Assembly: GCF_030463565.1 (NCBI RefSeq)
Contig: NC_134656.1
Coordinates: forward strand, 377,001-441,000
DNA from: Pelecanus crispus
Taxonomy: Eukaryota > Chordata > Aves > Pelecaniformes > Pelecanidae
Reading direction: 5' to 3'
Length of the DNA stretch: 64,000 nucleotides
This document shows positions 22,596-64,000 of the stretch, one piece after another. The notes under the pieces are model-generated. The model searched no databases and was not told where the DNA came from. It worked only from the letters and a program-made list of their open reading frames with translations. Positions within the stretch are counted from its first letter, which is position 1, and every line of letters starts with the position of its first letter. The position numbers and the translations under genes are program-made.

Positions 22596-23648
22596 TGTTG
22601 CATTTTTGACACTTGACAGCTTGAGTACTACTGGAGTACATTATTCCACTGTGTTTGCCATTACTCTCTTCTTCCAGATAAGCTGTGTCAGACGCAGCCC
22701 AGCACTGGATGCTAAGCGGAAAGCGTACGAACCTTACCGTGACCCGCTGTGAGAATACTGTAGTCTGTCTCAGTTTATAACACTTTGAAGTACCTCACAG
22801 ATGCTTATTCTCACACAGTGGACCGGGACCATCTTGGGCAGAGCGGCCCGTGTGCCCATTGAGGGACCCGCGTGCTGGAGCAGTGCGTGGCAGGGGCCGG
22901 CGCGAGAGGTCCGAAGCCCCTCCGGTCGTGGGAGGGGAGGGTGCACGCTCGGGCCAGCAGTGAACTGGTCTGGCGTCCTGCCGCAGTTGCTGTTAATCGT
23001 ATGGCTGCTGCGTGAAGTTAGGGCTGCGAGTACCTGTGCATTTAACACTGGCCTGCCTTGACTTTGTGCTGCTGTTACTACGCAGCCTGAAATTGGATGG
23101 AAGTTTGTCTGTCTTCCATCTTTCCTCCTCCAGTCTCTTTTTGTTAGATCCCTTTCTCCATCTTTACAACCCTGCAGAGACGTAAAGCATCTTTGCTGGG
23201 GTGATCAGAAATTTGCGAAAGCTTAAACCAGGGGAACTGTGGCATTTGGGAGAGGCTGTTCCTCTCCTGATGTTTTGCTTCCTCTGCGATCTGCTGCTCC
23301 CTGTCGGGGCTTGCTCCTTGTTACGGGAATGGTAGCAGCCAAGTGTAAAACAGCTGCGGAGACCCTGGAAGCAAGTGAAAACTCCCCGTGCAAGTAGTGA
23401 AGGGTGTAATAAAATCATTTATTGCATTTTGTGCAGACAGGAGTCTAGAAAAATGAATACAGTTAAAGCAGTAAAGCATTAACAGGGAGCATTCAACAGC
23501 CGAGGAGCCACTCCTCCATTAATACCTGCACAGAGAACACAGGGTCTGTACTGAGGCGGCCTAATGCACAATACTGAAACACTCACAGAAATAAAATACA
23601 AGCCTAATACTCTTTTTTTTTTTTTTCCTTTTTTGGTTTGCAACCTGT

Positions 23649-23654
23649 TTTATT
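23649..23654 (-). terminator. SLC12A5: Candidate distal SLC12A5 poly(A) signal
   Basis: The plus strand reads TTTATT, so AATAAA on the SLC12A5 strand, about 4.5 kb after its stop codon. If used, it would give an unusually long 3'UTR. A variant GATAAA at 25853-25858, followed by long U tracts, is a closer alternative (about 2.35 kb 3'UTR, near the mammalian length). Confidence 0.35.
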
Positions 23655-24099
23655 TACAAGGTTTTAAACTTAATTGCATTGCTCTGCACACAGATTCTCT
23701 AAAACACAAAGCATACTACGTCACTACATGTCTATTGCAATATTGCACTCGAATAAAAGTCACTTTAATGGACGTAGAACATCTAGCTACAGTGATTAAA
23801 AGATTATTGAATGAACTGACTTTGTGATAACATTCATAACAAATATATTGCACATGTAGCACAGAAAGTGGTGTAACCAGCAAATCTCAGACCTTTTGGT
23901 CTTTCTGCTAGTCTTTAGTCCTGCTACACAGAGGAGGGTCTTGACTCTTCTAGTGCAACTCTTACCCTTGTGCAGCATCTAGTCCTTCCCCTCCTCCAGC
24001 CACGGACCAACCCGCGCTGGACGCTGCCTGCGCCTCCTGTAAGTGCTGTCTTGTGGTCTGTTGCCTGTACTGTGTGGTGGCTGCAGCGACGTGAGCTGC

Positions 24100-24102
<3 letters not shown>

Positions 24103-24130
<28 letters not shown>
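24103..24130. repeat. (CTG)n / (CAG)n microsatellite
   Basis: There are nine full CTG units on the plus strand. On the SLC12A5 strand this is a CAG repeat downstream of the gene or in its long 3'UTR. Minus-strand translation gives a short poly-Gln inside an ORF that I do not consider a gene. Confidence 0.9.
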
Positions 24131-25852
24131 GGTGCATGGGGGCCTGTGCCTGCCCAGCTGACGGGGATAGGGCAGCTCCCCGCTCCCCGCTCCCGCAGCA
24201 GGAACCGGAGCGTATGCCACCGCCGGCCCAGTGCCGTGTGCTGGCCGAGTGTGGCTGCGCGTATGCGTTCTCCCCGCCTGCTGCGGGCCATGCTGCTATC
24301 CCACCGTCCCGGTGGGTCACAGCCCGGCAGCAGCCTGCCTGTGAAACAAACTTGGGGGTCAAGACCTTCCTGTCTGGAACAAAAACCGAAATGTGTCTGC
24401 GCATGTGCCAAGGAGGAACTTGCATGTCTACCAGAGGAGGACACTGTCTTCACCAAGGTGGAACGGCAGAAGGGTGCTCCATGGGGAAACTGAACACTCA
24501 CAGAGGCCAAACGTGCAGGGCTGGGTTTGTAAACTAACATGCAGTGCTGTCTGCTAAAACTGGCCCTCTCCAGCCAGCAGCGAGTGAGAACTCGCTGCGG
24601 AAACCAGCACTTATTCTTGCCACAGCCAAATTTTGCCTGGCTCTGTCTAGAGCTGTGACCCTGCTCTTGCTGGAGGATGAGGAAGGGAAATGCCTTTTTT
24701 CCAGCAGTAGTGATGGAAAGGGCTTGCCTTCCTGCTCCCTGGGGAAGCCGGGACTGCGGCTTTACCGTGGGAGGTTGAAGTGGTGCTGAGCGGGACTGGG
24801 ATCCGCTGGTGATGCTGGGGGGCAATGAAGCAAACCTCTCAGCGGCAAAGCGTGCCCTGGCCGTCTGTCTCACCACTGCTCTGCAATGTCACTCCCTGCC
24901 AACCTGTACCTGCAGCCGAGGGAAGAGCTCTTTGCCCTGACACTGCCGAGGGTGGACGCTTTCTGCGGCCTCAGCAGGGGCAGGCACTGGCAGCGGCTGC
25001 TGCTGCGCGTAACCTGCCTCTGCACTTGGGCCCTGCATGCCCCGGGGCAGGAGGGGACGAGGCTTGCTGCGGTGGGACAGCGTCCACAGCTGCAGGCCCA
25101 GCGGTGCGGCAGGGCAATAGCCAAGCTGTAATTAGAGGGTGACTGCAGGGAGCAAGTGGCATCTTTTGAAGAGGCAGAGCAAGCTGGCAAGCATTCTAGG
25201 CCCAACAAGCGTGGTGCTAGCACATGAGATGAGTGGGCAGGTTGCTGTGCAGGCCTCCCCCATGGCTGCAGAAGTGCCTCAAGTAATTTTGGGAGGCTGG
25301 AAACAGCATGTGAGCTTGTATGTGGTGGTGTAGGACCAGCTGCAAGGGGCAGAGCGGTTAGATGCTAGGAAATCCCAGTTCCCGCGAGGCTGCCCTTCCC
25401 AAAGCTAAAGGAACTTTTCACTTGCAGATGCCTGCCTGCTCTTTCAACAGCTCCCGAGCAGCTGAGGCAGTGGCAGGAGCAGAGAGCGCTGCCCTGTGCG
25501 TCTGCACCATTCATCAGCCTGGAGCTCCTGTGCTGAAACCCTGCCAGTCACCTCCTGTAAATGCTGAGCTCCCCATGCCCTTGGGGCTAGCTTCCACACC
25601 AGGGTCTGCAACACGGGCAATGCAGCTGTGCAGATAGCTGAGCTGCCCTGGCAGAAAGTCTGGCTGTGGCTGTGGCTGCTGCTGGAGAGAAGGGAGGCAC
25701 TTTGGGAGTGATGGAAATGTAGGAGCAAGGTATGAGCAGGCACAGATGTGCAGCTGGGGCTTGGTTTTCATCTGGGAGAGTGTCCAAGTAGTATCTTAAA
25801 GCAAATAATTTAAAAAAAAAAAAAAAGCAACATCAAAAAAACCCCACTGCTT

Positions 25853-28200
25853 TTTATCCAAGCAGCCCCAAATAGCTTTGGCTTGGACCTGGAGGAGTAG
25901 AGGAGCTCTGCAGGAGCGGGGACTGGCAGAGGGGGTTCCTGCCCTCAGTGAGGCAGGAGCCGAGGGCTGCAGCCACTCTCAGCGGGCAGGAGGGACGGGC
26001 AGGGGCTGGACGCTGGGACCAGCCGTGCCAGGCAGGAGGCTGCTGGGGTGCGGGGCGGCATTGGGGAGCAGTTTGGGGGCCCAAGGAGGCGAGCGCTCCA
26101 GCACAGGGGCCCAGCTCTGGCCAGGGGACAAAGTGCTGCCGCTTTGGGCCAGGCTGGTGCAAAGCAGCCAGCGCTGCCGGGAGAGGGCAACTCTTAGCAG
26201 GCTGCACTTCGAGTGGAAGCTCAAATCTGCTGTGAAACAAGTTCAGAAAAGTCTGTGACTTCTTTTCCCTGAAAACTCTTAAGAAGCTAAATTGAGAAGA
26301 GAATGAACCTGCGACCTGGCCCTTTCCCAGGGGCTGCCGGTGGCTGGGGAAGGCTGTAGCCTTCACCACCGCTCCAGAGCACTCGGTGCAATGGGTGGGT
26401 GCCTGTTTCGTGCAGGAGCAGCCCCTCTCGGCTCTCTGTCCCCGCGGCCTGGTGCTAGCAGAGCCCTGCATCTCTCAGAATAGATATAGATCTCTATATA
26501 TAGACTTCATCTGGTTCTATTAACATAAATATGATCACTTTAAAAATACACATACTGTATTATGTACACTATGTACATGGGGCCGGGGTGGGCACCGTTG
26601 GGTGCCCTGGCTGCCCTCGGCACCGCTTCCTGTGTGGTTCCTGGAACCATTCACATTTGTTAAAAGCTCCTCAGTTTCTCTAGTGTGAGAGATGCTGGCG
26701 GGGGTCGGGGGGGGGGGGGGGGGGGACGGGGGCGGGGGCGACCCTGCAGCTGCTGCCAAAGGTAAGACGTGTTTGAACTGCGCCAGCGCGCCCTTCCGCC
26801 TATGCTCGGGGGCTGCCTGCTGCGGTGCGGGCCGCAGGCGTCGGGCTGCAGCGGCCGTGTGGCCCAGCCGGGTGAGGCAGTGCTGCAATGCCGGGGGGCA
26901 ACGGGACCCCTGCGGCCACCCCTCGCTGTGGAGTCCGGCCCTGTCAGACCAGGCAAACTGACTTTGCATATGTTAAAACTACGCACGGATCCGGACTTTC
27001 CTACAGCCCCATGGCAGCATCTGTGACTGCCTGGGGCTGGGTTAGCAGCAAAGCCCTGGGGAGCAGCAGGGAGCACAGCGGGGCATGGGGGGGGCCTGGA
27101 CGCATGTGCAGGTGCTGGGACCAGCTGGGCCGGCTGGTGCCCCCGGGGCAGTGCGGCGGGGGAGTGGGGCGGGGTACGGGACGGGATGGGACTCCTCTGC
27201 GCCTGGGGCCAAGAGCAGGAGCTGGTGCCTCAGGGTTAGCAGCACCCACGCAGCTCCAGCGGCCAGAGAGCGGCTCCAGCTCCCGCTACACATGGCAGGG
27301 CCTCCGCTCAGCTCCGGACACCGCAGCTCCACGCCACGACCACTGCACAAGCACCAGGAGAGCACCAGGGCATACAGAGCCTGGAGTCAGTGGGGAGGGG
27401 GACAGGGAGCACCCCCCACCCACCCCAGGCCGGGACTCACGCTGTCGTGGGATTGCTGCGCTCCAGCACCCGAACCCCCGCAGCTGCCCCCCACCCTCTG
27501 CCCCCTCCAAACCATCACGCTGCATCTCCGCAAGCTCGGCCCAAGGCCTCCAGAGACAGGCGGCGCCAAGGCAGCAGCACGGTGGGGCTGTCTGGGCCCA
27601 TCCTGGCGGGGGGTGGCTGGGGGCAGCACCATGGGAGCGCTGCCGGAGGTGGGGAGAGGAGCGTCCGGCAAGGAAAGCGTGCTGGTGGCCTCTCTCTTCT
27701 CCCAGCGCCTCGACGGGGACGCAGGGTGCGAGCGGCGGGCAGTCACAGGGCGCAGGGCACAGGCGCGTCCAGCCAAGCTCCGTGCAGGGGTAGCGGCACG
27801 GCGGGGCCGGGCACCTGTTTCGGCACAGCCGCCCTCCTGCCCGGCCGGGGGCTGCAAGCAGCAGTGCTGGGGCTGGCAGCGGGGCTGGCCCTGCTGGGGA
27901 CGGGTGGTGGCAGCAGCGCTGGGCTCTGGTGCTCAGTCCACAGTACAGTGTATGTATTTATATATAAACAAGGACAGCAGTGCTGTGATGTTGCAATGAG
28001 GAACAGCTGCTCTGATGCTGGATGCTCCCGGAAGATCTGGTGCTGCAGTTCGAATGGAGAGATCAGGGGCACGGCCAAAGCCAGGTGAAGTTTCTGCACA
28101 CCGGCTGCCATCAGGCCTTCCCTCCTCCCCTCCAGGAGCACGGTGCGAAGGGGTGGCGGGGCTCTCAGCGTGCAGACAAACCTCTCTTGCGCGCCGTGTT
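25853..28200 (-). other. SLC12A5: SLC12A5 3'UTR (end approximate)
   Basis: This is non-coding sequence after the SLC12A5 stop at 28201. It contains an AT-rich island at about 26478-26580 (TATAGATCTCTATATATAG and neighbours) that stands out from its GC-rich surroundings, a run of 19 G on the plus strand (26707-26725, so C on the transcript), and a TATATATAAATACATACA stretch near 27950. The end is set by the variant GATAAA at 25858-25853 with U-rich sequence following it. Confidence 0.5.
26707..26725. repeat. Poly(G)/poly(C) run
   Basis: There are nineteen consecutive G on the plus strand, followed by further G-runs to about 26740. On the SLC12A5 transcript this is a poly(C) tract in the 3'UTR. 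The exact length may be unreliable, as such runs sequence poorly. Confidence 0.85.
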
Positions 28201-57471
<29,271 letters not shown>

Positions 57472-57600
57472 GGCCCCGCCGCCTCCACAAGTGGCTCCGG
57501 GCCCCGGCGGCCGCCGAGCGCGGCCCCGCCGGGCGCTGACCGGGGTCCTAGTGCCCGCGGCACCGCCCGCCGCGCCGCCCCCGCGCCTGCAGGGCTGCGG

Positions 57601-57770
57601 GGCTCGGGTCGGCTCGGATCGGCACGGATCGGCACGGATCGCTCCGGTCCGGCACGGCTTGGCTAGCCTAAGGTCGGCGCCGTACGGCTCGGCTGGGGTC
57701 TGTTCGGGTTGGCCTGGCTCGGCACGGCTCGGGTCGGGTCGGTTCGGTTCGACGGGACGGACCGAGGGGT
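57601..57770. repeat. GGCACGGATC-type decamer repeat upstream of exon 1a
   Basis: Six consecutive 10-bp units (57601-57660: GGCTCGGGTC, GGCTCGGATC, GGCACGGATC twice, and two variants) are followed by more diverged copies to about 57770. It is related to the repeat at 48570-48656 near exon 1b. Confidence 0.8.
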
Positions 57771-57874
57771 CGCTCCGCCCCGCAGCCTCCGCCGCACCGG
57801 GGGTGCTGGGACCGGACCCCGGCGGGACGGGACGGGGCCGCACTCTGCCCCCGCCCTGCGCGGAGCCGCGGCCG

Positions 57875-57894
57875 CTAATTACAGCTAATTACAG
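57875..57894. promoter_or_regulatory. Tandem homeodomain sites upstream of KCC2a
   Basis: CTAATTACAG occurs twice in direct tandem, giving two TAATTA homeodomain cores exactly one helical turn apart, 404-423 bp upstream of the KCC2a start codon, in otherwise GC-rich sequence. Confidence 0.6.
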
Positions 57895-58309
57895 CCCCGG
57901 GGCTGCGGTCGCCCCACCCTGCCACGGCCCCGGGCAGCCCCCGGCCCCGGCCCCGCCGCTGGGCTCCGCGGGCCGCGCCGGGACAGGCCGGGGCAGGGCG
58001 GCTCTGCGGGGGGGCCCGGCCCTACTCCGTGTCCCGGCCCCACGCCGTGTCCCAGCCTGCGACAACCGCCCGACCCCCGCCGCCGGTGGAGCCCCCGGGG
58101 GGGCTGTGGAGGGGTGCGGGGGCTGTTGGGACTGAGGGACGGCCCCCCCGCTGGGACCCAGTGTGCCTCAGGGGGCCCAGAGCACTCAGAAAAGGGGGGC
58201 TGGGCTGCAGCCCCCCCCCCCAGCACCCCCTTCCCCACCGATGCTGGCACCCCACACCTTTGGGGTTCGCCGCGCCGTGGCCCCGGCTGACAGAGCACGC
58301 GGAGGCCGT

Positions 58310-58780
58310 GTCCCAAGGATCGTCTTTATTAAAAAGGGGCAGATGGAGGTTGGCAGAGCCCCGCGTCCCCACCCCGGCCGAGTCCCCGGGCGCCAGCTCC
58401 CGGCTGAGCCTGGCCCGACCCGGCACAGCTGGCTCAGGAAAAAGACAAAATCGTTACAAATCCGTGTGCGGTTTGCACCAGGCAAACGCCTCTGCGCGGC
58501 GGAGCCAGCGCTGGCAGGGGTGGCATGGTGCCGGCTGCGGCGAGAGTCCTGCTCCCCAGCCGGGGCTCCCCGGACTGGGCAGCTCCCGAGGGGTCACCCC
58601 AGGACTCCCTGCCCTCTCCTGCCGGGGAGACGGCAAAGCCCCCACCTCGGCGGGGGCCGCCCCACAGCTGCGCAGCCCCCGGCGCCCCAGGGGGTCAAAG
58701 CTGCGAGATGGGAGCCGGGGCGTTGGGAGCGGTGGGCAGGGAGCGGCGCGTCGGCCGGAGCCGGGCAGCCGGTCAGGTCC
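58310..58780 (-). other. MMP9: MMP9 3'UTR
   Basis: This is non-coding sequence between the stop codon and the expected cleavage site, about 470 bases. No recognisable element other than the poly(A) signal was seen. Confidence 0.75.
58325..58330 (-). terminator. MMP9: MMP9 poly(A) signal
   Basis: The plus strand reads TTTATT, so AATAAA on the MMP9 strand, about 450 bases after the stop codon and followed by a GTGCTCTGT-type downstream element. Cleavage is expected near 58305-58315. Confidence 0.85.
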
Positions 58781-62916
<4,136 letters not shown>

Positions 62917-62993
62917 GGCACGGTGGTGGCAGGAGGGCTGTGGCTGTGCCGGGTCCCTGCCGCTCGCTCTGGGAGCCGCTGGGCTCCCACTCC

Positions 62994-63001
62994 TATTTAT
63001 G
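62994..63001 (-). promoter_or_regulatory. MMP9: MMP9 TATA-like box
   Basis: The MMP9 strand reads GCATAAATAGG, an AT-rich core about 78 bp before the start codon. It predicts initiation near 62965 and a short 5'UTR of about 50 bases. Confidence 0.75.
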
Positions 63002-63016
63002 CGGCGGGGAGGGCAG

Positions 63017-63023
63017 TGAGTCA
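63017..63023. promoter_or_regulatory. MMP9: Proximal AP-1 site of MMP9
   Basis: A perfect TGAGTCA lies about 16 bp upstream of the TATA-like box. Human MMP9 has a proximal AP-1 site (about -79) needed for phorbol ester and cytokine induction. A second perfect AP-1 core, TGACTCA, is at 63749-63755. Confidence 0.8.
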
Positions 63024-63118
63024 CCCTCAGACCCCTCAGCCGACTCACGCTCCCTTCCCAAGGTGACGAAACGCACACTCAGGCTTCTCCGCTCCCTGCC
63101 TTAACTGTTTCATCACCT

Positions 63119-63131
63119 TGTTTACTAAACA
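63119..63131. promoter_or_regulatory. Palindromic forkhead-type site upstream of MMP9
   Basis: TGTTTACTAAACA is a perfect inverted repeat of the forkhead core TGTTTA/TAAACA, about 120 bp upstream of the TATA-like box. It is not part of the known mammalian MMP9 promoter set that I can name. Confidence 0.5.
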
Positions 63132-64000
63132 CACTCGAGCCCGCAGCCACGCAGGGTACGAGGATGGGTGCGAGGAAGAGCGGCCCGGCAGCCGCACCGG
63201 GGCACGGCACAGCCCGGCTGCCCCATGGCGGGGCGGCCGGCAGCGAGGGGCACGGCCCTGCTGGCCCCAGCGCCATGGTGGCAGCGGGAATGGCAGGGGG
63301 GCGCGGAGGCCAGGGGGCCAGCTGGGTGCTCAGGACCCTGTGGCTGTGCTGCTGCACCTGCCGACACCGAGCTCGGCCGGCTGAGGGCCGACGCCACCAA
63401 AGCCAGGCCCGTGGGCGCCTGGGTGGGCACTGGGGCTGCGTGGGCAGAGCTGGCAGGAGAGCCCGTGCCCAGAGCCCCCGCACCTGCAGCCCACCTGCCT
63501 GGGAGCCAGAGCTCAGACCCTCCCCAAGATGCAGCATCTGTCCCCATGTCACACCGCGGCTGCGTCACCCTGGTAGGGCAGACGTTCCCAGCACGGGAGG
63601 TCCTCGTGTCTCATCACCCCACGCAGAGCCCTGCGGGGCCAGGGCAGCACCCACCCAGGAGCAGCCCCGGGCCTGGGGATGCTCCGGCGGGGTCCACGGG
63701 ACACGGGGGTGCCCTGTCCTCGCCGCTGGCTGCTCCGCAGGGTGCTGCTGACTCAGGTTCCCACCCGGCACAGCACAAACCTTGCCGTGGGACAGTGTTT
63801 TCCTGCTTCTCCCAAAGTGCCGACGCTTGTGGGAATGGGAGTGGTGAAGGGGAAAGCAAACAGGGATGAGGAGCAAGAGGAAAACGGATGGCAGAGCAGA
63901 CAGAAAGGCGCAGCGTCAGCCGGGGGAAGCGGGAGGGCTGGTGCAGCCCAACAACGCTGCCCAAGACGCAGGTCCCAGGACGGGTCCCCCTTCCCCAGCC
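63132..64000. other. MMP9 5' flank
   Basis: This is GC-rich flanking DNA to the end of the window. Apart from the distal AP-1 core at 63749-63755, no gene, exon or repeat was recognised. In the human order the next gene on this side would be ZNF335, which is not reached. Confidence 0.6.

Larger units (their letters stand above)
22600..25850. other. Convergent NCOA5 / SLC12A5 3' junction
   Basis: The two genes run tail to tail here. No coding exon was recognised. The region carries a minus-strand AATAAA (23649-23654), a (CTG)9 tract (24103-24130) and a 304-codon minus-strand ORF (23962-24876) with no recognised domain. Depending on which SLC12A5 poly(A) site is used, this is intergenic or long SLC12A5 3'UTR. 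Confidence 0.6.
57472..58300 (-). promoter_or_regulatory. SLC12A5: KCC2a promoter region (SLC12A5 / MMP9 interval)
   Basis: About 0.85 kb separates the exon 1a start codon from the MMP9 poly(A) signal. It is CpG-rich and includes a decamer repeat (57601-57770) and a perfect tandem duplication of CTAATTACAG (57875-57894). No TATA box was recognised. Confidence 0.7.

Noticed and set aside
57601-57770. Telomere-like or CRISPR-like array
   Set aside because: The decamer units are contiguous with no spacers and match no telomeric unit. A CRISPR array is not expected in a vertebrate nuclear locus.

Overview
This window is vertebrate nuclear DNA, almost certainly from a bird. It carries three spliced genes with short introns, a very GC-rich right half typical of an avian microchromosome, a CR1 LINE of the old amniote type, and a solo LTR with the terminus common to avian endogenous retroviruses. 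The species cannot be fixed from sequence alone. The gene order NCOA5 - SLC12A5 - MMP9, with NCOA5 facing the other two, is the same block as on human 20q13.12.

Layout. 1-2700: a GC-rich CpG island with a heptad minisatellite (about 160-505), a ZNF143-type element (1830-1849) and the non-coding first exon of NCOA5 (donor after 2083). 5508-21239 (+): NCOA5 in nine coding exons, 712 residues, with AT-rich introns that hold a CR1 copy (about 7320-8420), a GC-rich degenerate repeat (about 11360-12100) and a solo LTR (15620-16169) with 5-bp target duplications. About 22600-25850: the tail-to-tail junction between NCOA5 and SLC12A5. 28201-57471 (-): SLC12A5 (KCC2), 26 coding exons in the KCC2b form (1111 residues, start 49557), plus the alternative first exon 1a (start 57471, KCC2a form, 1130 residues). 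58781-62916 (-): MMP9, 13 exons, 687 residues, with a TATA-like box and an AP-1 site upstream. 63000-64000: MMP9 5' flank. Every exon junction is GT-AG, and the reading phase closes exactly to a stop codon in all three models.

The genes do not form a pathway. NCOA5 is a nuclear receptor coregulator, SLC12A5 is the neuronal K-Cl cotransporter that sets intracellular chloride, and MMP9 is a secreted gelatinase. MMP9 and SLC12A5 are close tandem neighbours: the MMP9 poly(A) signal lies only about 0.85 kb upstream of the KCC2a start codon.

The most interesting points are: an N-terminal RRM on NCOA5 that precedes the residue matching the human start methionine; a 15-nt KCC2 microexon preceded by a UGC element and a long CU tract; an RE1/NRSF element just inside KCC2 intron 1b; RFX-type X-boxes; a 24-bp-stem hairpin nested in a 36-bp inverted repeat; and repeat-rich DNA at both KCC2 promoters. 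I found no sign of a wholly new multi-gene system. All positions and motif calls were read by eye.
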